Source: Prorocentrum cordatum (taxonomy: Eukaryota > Sar > Dinophyceae > Prorocentrales > Prorocentraceae). From it: DNA of 64,000 nt. This document shows, in pieces, positions 55,655-64,000 of the stretch. The position numbers were made by a program, and so were the translations under genes. Under the pieces are notes generated by a model that saw nothing but the letters and a program-made list of their open reading frames with translations, was not told where the DNA came from and searched no databases. Within the stretch, counting starts at the first letter, position 1. The number at the start of each line of letters is the position of its first letter. The stretch spans positions 279,171 to 343,170 of the forward strand of contig CAUYUJ010014601.1 in NCBI GenBank assembly GCA_963575745.1. The letters run 5' to 3'.

Positions 55655-56215
55655 CCTTCTCCTCCCCCTCCTCCTCCTCCTCCTCCTCCTCCTCCTCCTC
55701 CTCCTCGTTCTCGTCCTTCTCCTCTTCCTCCTCCTCCTCCTCCTCCTCCTCCTCCTCCTCCTCCTCCTCCCCCTCCTCCCCCTTCATCTCCCTTGTGCAA
55801 TGCACACCGCACGTCGCACAGCTGCAGAGATAACAACGGCACGCGGCCGCGAGAAGTGGGGATGGAACACGAGAGCACAGAGAGACACGAACAGACGGGC
55901 CGAGTACCTGGCCCCACCTGGCCCCTTCCCTCCTTCAACACCCCTTTCTCCTCGTCCCACTCTCCTCCGCTCCTCCTCGCCCCGCCCCCTCCTCGCCCCC
56001 CTCCCTTCTTCATCCTCACCCCCTCCTCCTCGCCCCCTCCTCCTCCCTCCTCCTCCTCCTCCTCCTCCTCCTCCTCCTCTCGCCCCCTCCTCCTCCTCCT
56101 CCTCCTCCTCCGCCTCCTCCTCCTCCTCCTCCTCCTCCTCCTCCTCCTCCTCTTCCTCCTCCTCCTCCTCCTCCTCCTCCTCCTCCTCCTCCTCCTCCTC
56201 TTCCTCCAACTCGCC
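55655..56215. repeat. Two CCT arrays
   Basis: CTCCTCCTC arrays at about 55655-55785 and 56035-56215, separated by CT-rich sequence. The flanking long frames (poly-Pro, poly-Ser, poly-Leu; poly-Glu on the other strand) are repeat-driven. Confidence 0.95.
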
Positions 56216-56861
56216 CCCCCTCTCCTCATCGCCCCCTCCCCCCATTTCCCCTGTTCCTTCCCTCGGGGGCTGCCCCTCCCCCCCCTCCTCGCCTGCGGGC
56301 CCTTGGGCGGCTGGCTGTGGTGCCCCTGCGGGGGCCGCGCCTGCGGGCGGGGTGGGCGGAAGGAGGATAGACGTGGAGGCGAGCTGAAGGAGGAGCGCAG
56401 CGAGGATAGGGGGGGGGAGGGGGCGGAGGAGGAGGAGGAGGAGGACGACGATATGGAGGAAGAGGAGTTTCTTAAGCGTCGAATGGGGCTGCGACCGAGC
56501 AAACTTGTCTTCTGTAACTTGGCCGTGGAGCCCGTCGCAGGACCCAATGGCCTTATCAGCGGAAGCCGTGCAGACATGGTGATCATGCCGTGCGCAGGCG
56601 AAATGTTTGCCGCTGCGCTGCTCTGCTGCGAACCATGTTCGAATTCCTGTCGACCTCTGAGCAGCCGTCGAGCACGGCACTGACATCAGCTCGACGCCTC
56701 CTGACCTTCCGGGTCCCGATGCGGCAAACGCACTGCGCCAGGCAGGAAGGCGAGGGGCAGGACGCTGGCAGGCGTACATACACCAGTGTGCCCTCGTGGC
56801 GGCACGCGCCCCCGCAACCCCCAAAAAACGAATGCAAGAGACTGATGCCCACGAGGGCTGA

Positions 56862-57200
56862 TTAGTCGAAAAAGCGGATCACGCTGTTGGCCTCGGCGTC
56901 CAGCCAAGCCGTGTTAAGCTTGGGGTGCCAGCCAGCGGCTATCCGGACCCAAACAAATTTTGGCGCTCCGATGTTTGGCAGGCGCCCCACAACACTTCTG
57001 GCTGAAGTGCCTAGCGTAGTTACCAGTTGAAATCGCTTTGAACCTGGGGCAGATCCATAGACTGCCTCCGTCCGAGCACGCGAAGCCGATACACTGACGC
57101 TCCAAATCCTGCAGCGTGTCGACCTCGACACGGCCAGCCCGGCAGGCCGTCCTCGCATTAGCGGGAGGCGCCGAATGTGCAACAGGGGTGGTGGGGTTTA
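56862..57200 (-). pseudogene. Retroelement C-terminal Cys motif relic
   Basis: The minus strand reads VDTLQDLERQCIGFACSDGG then SLWICPRFKAISTGNYARHF and SQKCCGAP. This Cys-patterned block follows an RNase H region further upstream on the same strand, as in dinoflagellate LINE C-termini. After a frame change it continues ...NTAWLDAEANSVIRFFD to a stop at 56862. A second Cys-patterned block of this kind is at 62.9 kb. Confidence 0.4.
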
Positions 57201-58265
57201 CCACCCCCTGTGGCGCGGTCACCCGGGCCCCGTCTGGAAATGAGTGCGGGCGGCGGTGATCGGGCCGCTGTGGGGCCCGCCTGCGCCCCTGCGGCGAAAA
57301 GAGGGGGCGCCGGCTTTCCGCGCGCCTCGGCGGGCGCACCTCGGCGACCACAGGGATGGAGCGGCGCCGCCTGGGGGCGTCCCCCGCGGCGGCCCAGGGA
57401 GAGCGAACGACAGTTCAGGTGCCAACTGTGCTCGTGGTCCGTGGGAAGGGGGGAGGGGAGCCAGCAGTGGTGTGCCGCCCGGTGAGCGTCGAAGAAGGCT
57501 TGGGGGTCGGCAGGGAGGGCTGCCCCTGTAGCGACTGCAATCCAGAAAGCCGGTTGCAGGCCGCTCCAAGCCTGCTGCGCTCGGTGGAACATGTCGAGCA
57601 GCGGTGCCGACTGTTCCTGTGGGTGGGGCGACTGTACACCGGCGGTGGGAGTGGTCTTGCGATCCTTGTGTTGCTGGCTATTCGTCGCCGTGAGGTGCTG
57701 CGCGAGGCCTTGCCTGCGGTCCGTGGGTCGGTCCCGCTGGCCTGGTGTTGTCCCGAGGCTCGCGGCCGTCCCTGTCGGAGCCCCAGTGAGCCGACCGGGA
57801 AGGTGGGCTGCCCTGGGCGTGGTGCGCGGCCATCGTGCTCTGACGCCCCTCGGCGTTGGAGGGCTGGGCGTTCGCTGACTCAGCAGGGTGGTCCACGGCT
57901 CTCGTCATGGTCACGAGGGGTGACTGCGTGGGGGGAAGTCACTGTCTCCGTCGCCGTCCAGAGAAAGTCCGACCCCGAGCGGGTCGAGGTCCTAATCTTC
58001 GAAATCATCCGTGGGTGGGGAAGGGTCGTCAATTTCGTCGACATGGTCGGGACCTGGTGTCCCGTCCATGGGAGGTGGTTGGTCCTGCTTGTGCGCCGGG
58101 GCCACGTCCACCCTGACCAATGGTGAGCGGGTTTGGCGCCATCTTGGAGAATTCCGACCTGGAGTTCCCCGCTCTCCTGTGGGGGAGCGGTATCGTCTGG
58201 TGTCGCAGGTCGTAAATGGCGACGTCCGTGGTGTGGAGGACAGCGGTGAACTTGAGGCGCCACTT
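57201..58265 (-). other. Probable continuation of the degraded minus-strand retroelement
   Basis: Minus-strand open stretches without clear domains lie between the RNase H block and the Cys block, for example MFHRAQQAWSGLQPAFWIAV near 57590 and AAKWRLKFTAVLHTTDVAIY near 58250. Frames change several times. Confidence 0.35.
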
Positions 58266-58269
58266 GGCG

Positions 58270-58690
58270 GCGTCGGCCGCGCTTTGTGGGATGTTGCGGA
58301 GCCTTGCTCATGAGGTGGCGAGCTCATCAACATGCCGGTTAAAAGCTTGGGCAGTCGGAGTGATACGCCCATCGCTGATGCCTTGCTCCCCCAAGTGGCA
58401 CTCCACCACAACTCGGGTTTCGCTTGGAAGACCTGGTGGATTTTCTGCCAAAGATCGGTTTGCGGCCGCACAAGTTGTGGTGGTTTTCTGCTGAATGGGT
58501 CTTCGAACCCGTCGACGACCGCCTGGTTGTCGACGAAGACGTGTAGTGGCCTTTCGGCCGTGGCGACCAGATGAAGTATGGCGAAGGTTTCTGCCCGCTG
58601 CGCGAACTGTGCTAGACCGTGCACGCGGGCGGACTGGTTTAGCCGGTGGTCAGGCTCATGGTAGACCCCGAAACCAGCCGTGGCGGAGAA
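58270..58690 (-). pseudogene. LINE-type RNase H domain relic
   Basis: The minus strand reads AGFGVYHEPDHRLNQSARVH, then QFAQRAETFAILHLV with the conserved Glu and PLHVFVDNQAVVDGF with the second Asp. After one frame change it reads HLGEQGISDGRITPTAQAFN followed by RHVDELATS, carrying the terminal His and Asn/Asp block. The first Asp block should precede AGFGVYH but is replaced by CT-rich DNA (58684-58925). Either an intron interrupts the domain or the copy was cut there. It is a different lineage from the 22-kb RNase H. Confidence 0.65.
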
Positions 58691-58877
58691 GGAGATAGAG
58701 AGGAGAGAGAGAGACAGGGAGAGAGAGAGAGATACATCCATATGTGTGTATATATATGTGTGCATACATAAAATGATAGACAGCGGGGGGGATGAGCGTG
58801 AGGATTTTGCGTACATGTATAGAAGAGAGAAGAATAACGAAATACATCTAAATACACAAAAGAGAAGAACATAGAGA

Positions 58878-58909
<32 letters not shown>

Positions 58910-58925
58910 CAGACGACAAGAGAGA
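58684..58925. repeat. GA microsatellites
   Basis: GAGAGAGA runs at about 58684-58735 and 58872-58925 flank unique DNA. On the minus strand these are CT runs just 5' of the RNase H stretch, as in the CT-rich introns elsewhere in this window. Confidence 0.9.
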
Positions 58926-59259
58926 TATAACGTGTGCGTGTGTGGCGAAACAAACCAGACAATATTCGGACACCCTCCTCTCCCCTTCCATACCCTCGAT
59001 ATGTTCGCCCCCAGGCCGCCCCCAACCATCTCTGGTGTCGTCCCGCCTCTCCCGCCTCGTCCGCTCCTACGTCATCCCATCCCCTCTTCCGCCCCCTCCC
59101 CTCCTCAGCGCGTCGCCCAGCCCCGCTCCAGCAAAACCAGCTCCGCGACACAAGCCCTCGACACCTCGCTTGTGTTGCTCTTTGCCCTGCTCCCGAAGGC
59201 CCTTCCGAATTGAGCCAGGTCGGGTCGCTGTCGTCACTGGGCCCAATCATCCTCGCATC

Positions 59260-59950
59260 ACTCCAGACAACTGGTCGCACGGATGAGCGCTCTTGAAGGC
59301 AGTGGTGATGATGGTGTTGATGCCCTTCCACTCTGGCGAGACAATAATCTCGGTGAGGAACACCCTGCGCGTCCAGATCGCTCACCGGAAGCCCTGAGCT
59401 CTAGCGGCACGCGCAAATGCTGGTCCTTCTGCTCTGTGTCCAGGTTTTCGGGCACCGCTTGAGCACACACACACAGACACTCTACGCCACTCGAGACGAG
59501 GGTGACCGACAGCTCTGCGCCAAGCCGCTTTCGCTCAGAAAGGTGGCTCCCAATGAGGGTCGGCCTGCTCAAAATCTGGCCTCCGCGTCGGCTCCACCAA
59601 GACATCCGCCTCTGTATCGGAAACCAGCACGGGGACCGTCTGGCGCACGAAAGGGGGGCTGAGGCGAGCCATGCAGTCCTCACTGCCGATGTGGGCGACA
59701 AAGCGGTAAACTGCACCCTGCTTGTATTTCCGGGCCAAGTCGATCACCTTTTCCCTGGGAGCGGCAACGGTGAAGCCTTTCTCGTGCCAGTCCGTGGCGA
59801 AACCGAAGGAGTGCCACCACACACCCCCTGTCTCTAGGCACAGCTGCTCGATGTCTTGCCGCAGGAGGGAGTTCTGCCGCGGCAAGAACTGGGGGTGCGC
59901 GTTGACTGCCCCAGAAGTAACTAGTCCTGGCTGCCTTCAATAAACCCACG
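59260..59950 (-). pseudogene. Frameshifted gene relic with a DUF3293-like pattern
   Basis: Minus-strand residues VTSGAVNAHPQFLPRQNSLL then RQDIEQL, WWHSFGFATDWHEKGFTV, and KVIDLARKYKQGAVYRF (59925-59720) follow the order of conserved positions I associate with DUF3293: a T-x-x-N start, N..L...L, an Asp/Trp-Glu-x-G-F block, then LA..Y.Q.A...F. After PDFEQADPHWEPPF the frame changes near 59540 and again near 59370, where VFLTEIIVSPEWKGINTIIT then TAFKS continues. At least two frameshifts make it a relic. The family assignment rests on pattern memory only. Confidence 0.35.
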
Positions 59951-60589
59951 AGGAACTCTGGGGCGGTCCAAGCACCATGGGGCCGACCACTTTCGGGGCA
60001 AATCGCTATCGAAAGTTAACACCGCCCTGGGCCACCCTGGGGGCCTGCTGAAGGCAGCCCGGACTACTGGGTCACCCAACTCCGCGTTCCACGCTGCGCG
60101 GAGCACGAGCCGCGATTAGCTTCGCGCTCTCGCACGGCCCCTTATGGAGAAGGGCAACCCTCCAGCCCAGACCGCAGGGCGCGGTCCTCTGCGCGACCCC
60201 GTGGGCGACCCGGGGGCCATCTCCGGGGGCTGTCCGCTCACGGCTCCCCCCCCAGGTCTTGCCGCTCTGCCGCGCGTTCTCCGCGTGTGGCCTGCCCTCG
60301 CCCATCGGGTTGGCGGCCGTGAGCCCGAAGAGGCCGTCGCTCGCCTCGGCCAGCGCTCGCGCGCTGGACACCCACGCGGGCCACGGGGCGGAGCGTGCGG
60401 CGCCGGCGGCACCTGCAGGGCCTGCGCCCGCGGGCCGCATGTACACCACCTCGCGAGCCAGGGGGGGGGGGGCAGGAGAGGGGGAGGGCCAGCGCCCCCC
60501 CCCCCCATCTCCCCCTCGCCCAAATCACATACGTACTTTCTCGTCCTTTTCTCCCTCCTCCCCTTCTGAAAAGATGGAAGCACCCTGGA

Positions 60590-60770
60590 ACGGGTCTTCC
60601 TGGTATCGTCCAGTTACTTTCCCTCGCGGCCGGACCTCCTCGGGGCCCGCGCCCGGTGGCCCGATCCACGCGTCGAGGGCGGAAGCCCACAGCTCGCGCA
60701 GCGGCCCGCTGTCCAGCTCGCCGCCCGTGCCCTCCTCGTGAGGACAGCCCTTCGGCCGCGCCGCGCCCCC
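60590..60770 (-). pseudogene. Possible LINE linker fragment
   Basis: The minus strand reads GGELDSGPLRELWASALDAW then IGPPGAGPEEVRPRGKVTGR. This is ordered and non-repetitive, of a kind that occurs between the domains of dinoflagellate LINE polyproteins. It is short and isolated. Confidence 0.3.
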
Positions 60771-61139
60771 GCCCCCCACATCCCATCCGGGGGTCTCCGA
60801 ACAATTCTGCCTCCGCGGCCGCGGCCGGAGGCCCGCAACGGTCCTCCGGACGCGAAAAAGCACAGACGTGCAGCGGGTGCTATGGGGAGCAGAAGGGGAA
60901 GCAGAGCCGAACTGAGAAACGAGGAGGTGGATCGCTACTGCTAGCGCTGGCCGGCCAGACCGCCATAGGCGGAGCCCCGCATCGGCCATTCCCTCCGGGC
61001 CCCCTCGACAAAAAAGATCTGCTGCCATGCCCTTCGGCACGTAGTGGGTTCTTTTATGAAAATGCCGAGAGCTGCAGGCAACTTGCTCGCATTCAGCTCC
61101 GTGCAGTCCTCTCCTGCCCGAGCCTACCTGAAAGCCCTG

Positions 61140-61530
61140 ACGCCCCACAGGCGGTCTCGAACGATCCCAAGATGCTAACTGTGGCTTCCCAAATGGCCCG
61201 AGAAGGACTCCAATATGCCCAAGGAGCTTCGAAGTCGATCCAAAAGGCCTCAAAAGGTCCCCAGAGAGGCCCACGATGCCGCAATAAAACCAGAGGGGCA
61301 CATGACTGCTGAGACGGTGCAGTCACCACGCAGAGAGGGCGAAGACGCCCAATGACGGTCCAAGAAGGCCCCAAGAGGTTCCCCAGACGCTCCCAAGAGG
61401 CCCCCCGGACGTCCCCAGGGGCCCCAGAGCCACCCAAAGACTCACCGAGGGGACCACAGGACGCCCCAGGGGTTATTTCAAGCCATTTCACTCCTCCTCC
61501 TCCTCGTCCTCCTCCTCCTCCTCCCATCTC
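61140..61530. repeat. GGCCCAAGA-family stretch and CCT run
   Basis: CCCAAGATGC, GGCCCCAAGAGG and related units, ending in a CTCCTCCTC run (61490-61530). Confidence 0.7.
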
Positions 61531-61739
61531 TTCCCCGTCTCCTCTTCCTACATGCCACGACCTTCTTCTACTCTCCACTGGGGAAGCAAGCTGTTGAATA
61601 TTACGTCCGATTTGGATCCTGAGCAGGGAGGCGTCGCATTTGACACCACCGCCAGCGACAACATCACCAGCGTCACAAACCCCGACCCCTCCTCGACATT
61701 AGCGAAGTAAGTCAGCGCCGCCAACTTCAAGCAGCTCGA

Positions 61740-63330
61740 CGGCCACTCGCTCGGCGACAATCCCCACAGCCAACTCTACCCGTGACACTACTTCACCAAT
61801 GACATTGGCTATGGACTCGTCCACATGCAATCCACTTACCTGGAGTCCAAGGATGGCTTCCCCTGGATACTCCTGGGACCCAATCGAGCCCAATATCAAC
61901 ACCTGGAAGTTCAACACGAAGAATCCGAAACTTTTTGAGCAACGCAAATGGGCCTATCAGCAAGCACTCATTCCTGCCGCAGTACGGTACTTCTCACAAT
62001 TGCGGTGGGCTACGGATGACACACCGACGGCGCCGATGTAGGTATGCTGGGCTGAACTGGCATTGGATTTGATTGTCGCAACTGGTTTGCCTCTTGTCAC
62101 TTCGCAAGAGAATGCGGAGACGCCACACTTGAGCGCATGGCAAGGTACGTTTCGACAGCAGCTGCCCGTATGGCCCTTCTTTGCAGCCGCCGACTTGCAC
62201 CACGAAAAACGAAACTGGATAGATGTGCCCTTACGCCGCTGGGGATACGACAAGTTGCTGGCTTCCAATGTCGGCCTGTCCTTTTGAACCACGGGCACAC
62301 TATGCGGGTTCTCTACTCAGTGGCTCTGGCAACTAACGACAAGCGTGCTGGCATTCGTGTGACACCTGCTTGGGGAACCATACCCAAATCCATCTGGACT
62401 GTACCGAAGCTGACGGAAAATCTTAGTGCAACCATTCGTGATTCTGATCTTGTTATACGTGCTACTGCTGCTGCGCGTGAGGTCGGCATCGTAAAGGAAG
62501 CGCAGAAACATATTGATGTGACTACGGTTCGGTCTACTGTCCAATAGACAACTGATGAAGCACGCGACCTACAATATCTACGAGGGCGCACTCTTCTACT
62601 GGAGTAAAACGTCTGCTTCACAATCGTGAGGCTACCCAACAGGGTTATGATGCCTGCGCCCCGCTCAGGGGGCCTGACAAGTAGCACGATCTCACGTTGC
62701 TTTATACGCAGTGCGGGCGCGAAAGAAGAGTGTCTCAAATCACGGCGTGGTCGCGATAACTACGCGGACAACGGCCGAGGCGTTTCGGCCAACGTCGGAA
62801 GGAGGCGGATTTGACCCAAATGGTTACTGAACGCAACGAACGCACTCAAAGACCTGGCAATCGTTGTCACTTTCCCTTATCCTTTCAATATGGCAAGCGT
62901 GGCAAGGAAGTGGAGTGTTCACATTGTGGCCAGGTATCACCTAAACGTCGCTGGGTCCCATTTACCGCTGCAATCTGTGGTGGGCGCTGATCTCTCTTTT
63001 AATGCGCAGGTTCAGTATGCCGTTTATGATATTTATCCGATGGCGGGGGCGTTAGGACGCAAATTCTGGTTCGACCAAGTTAGGGCCGCCACGAATGTAT
63101 CCAGCCCCCAAGTCAACCGTTCCACAGGAGGCGAGGAACCAGAATGCGTGGGGCTGGCGGGCTCGGTTTTATTGGATGCAGCGAAAGGCAGCCCTCCCTG
63201 TCAGGGCTATACCTTGTTGCTCAGTGGCAGAGGATTGGCACCAAATACCAGATTGTGTTGCTGAACCGCAGCGGCCAATTTCTGTTCACTGCGGACGCGT
63301 GCCCAAATGAAATACCCCAATACAGACACG
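61740..63330 (+). pseudogene. Retroelement C-terminal coding relics
   Basis: One frame reads RKWAYQQALIPAAVRYFSQL then RWATDDTPTAPM, an in-frame TAG at 62039, then VCWAELALDLIVATGLPLVT and FRQQLPVWPFF to a stop near 62285. A second frame is open for 137 codons at 62137-62547. At 62880-62990 comes FQYGKRGKEVECSHCGQVSP then KRRWVPFTAAICGG, a Cys-xx-Cys block like that near 57.1 kb. This order resembles the region after RNase H in dinoflagellate LINE-type polyproteins. Stops and frame changes show that it is decayed. Confidence 0.4.
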
Positions 63331-64000
63331 GATGCGTCGCTTTTGGGCACTGAGGACAATACCTATCACATGTTGCTGCTTTTCCGATCCTGAAGAACCG
63401 CGTGTCATCGAGGGACGGGCACTGGCACACATGCCACGGTATTCTGGGCGCTTCTCGAACTTTTTCCGCACAGAGCGCTGCGCCAGCACGACAGCAGAGC
63501 TCACCCCTGATGCGCCTGGAACTGTACAGAAATCCATAAGCACGGACCGCCCACGATTTTCACCTTGGTGTACCAACTTGCTGCTAGAGGGCAGAATCAA
63601 CCATAACACTCCAACTGTCGGTTTGGTGGCTGGTATCCTAGAAACCAGCATTAAAAATCGCGTAAAGTGCGTGTCCGCTGCCTCGCTTAGACATCCCATT
63701 GCAGCGATGGCGCTGTGCACCGTCAGGCGAAGACGCACCTCTTTACACATTATTCTGCTCCTCCTTGCCACTGAGCATTTCTACCACGATGAGTTCGAGT
63801 CGCGTACAGTCTGGCAGTGACAACGACACCAGTAACCCATATCATCTTGAGCCTCAGCTACCTCTTCATCGAGCCATGGCGGTGGCAATGAATGTAAGGT
63901 GGAAGCGTGCTTACGCACGGATACCTTCACTGAACATGTGTCCCCAAGGTGGCGTGCAATACTGCTACAATCTATCACGTTGGACGGGAGGTCATCTGAC
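63331..64000. other. Unassigned, coding-like on both strands
   Basis: A 161-codon minus-strand frame (63771-63286) and a 162-codon plus-strand frame (63332-63820) overlap. Neither has a recognised domain, and at most one can be real. Confidence 0.3.

Noticed and set aside
55465-56824. 373- and 346-codon Glu/Gly/Arg-rich minus-strand frames and the 524-codon Pro-rich plus-strand frame
   Set aside because: Their lengths depend on CCT arrays. The short non-repeat ends show no recognised domain.

Overview
This window is nuclear DNA from a dinoflagellate. The strongest evidence is a perfect copy of the 22-nt dinoflagellate spliced leader on the minus strand at 22743-22764, with a decayed second copy at 23802-23825. 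This leader is added to dinoflagellate mRNAs by trans-splicing, so a genomic copy inside a retroelement marks a reverse-transcribed mature transcript. GC-rich composition, heavy repeat load, AG|G-type 3' splice sites, CT-rich introns and very sparse genes fit a large dinoflagellate genome. A Prorocentrum-like species is my inference only.

Layout. 0.1-2.7 kb: two copies of a composite minisatellite element set in TATATG microsatellites. 2.8-8.3 kb: a three-unit segmental repeat carrying two copies of a short membrane-anchor exon and the first of three minisatellite-bearing mobile elements (6.2-7.7 kb; the others are at 9.7-11.3 and 40.8-42.8 kb). 9.3-9.7 kb: a dispersed repeat followed by a 161-bp terminal-inverted-repeat element (second copy at 53.6 kb). 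13.4-14.6 kb: a 1.2-kb TAC array. 15.3-17.5 kb: G-rich repeats with a 366-bp tandem duplication. 18.2-23.8 kb: minus-strand LINE remains (ORF1, endonuclease, reverse transcriptase) interrupted by a spliced-leader-tagged retrocopy encoding RNase H. 23.8-29.3 kb: lower-GC DNA with minisatellites, a second LINE reverse-transcriptase relic and a 100-base assembly gap.

30-39 kb holds the best gene evidence: a plus-strand, multi-exon, MULE-like transposase gene with an intact D-D-E set, followed by probable exons for an AT-hook-like/acidic C-terminal region. Introns and exon flanks here are loaded with CT, CAG and ACG repeats. 39.7-43.4 kb: an inverted copy of the 28-kb repeat block, then a LINE fragment split cleanly by the third minisatellite element, with a rearranged LINE 5' part beyond it. 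43.4-45.1 kb is an AT-richer island. 45.2-49.6 kb consists of GGCCCAAGA-type repeats and a GGT array.

49.8-64 kb: a few coding-like stretches, many CCT arrays, the second 161-bp element, a minus-strand LINE RNase H and C-terminal region (56.9-58.7 kb), a frameshifted gene relic with a DUF3293-like pattern (59.3-60.0 kb), and plus-strand retroelement C-terminal remnants (61.7-63.3 kb). No rRNA, tRNA or CRISPR was supported. Most long open frames in the window are by-products of trinucleotide or frame-preserving tandem repeats and are not annotated as genes.
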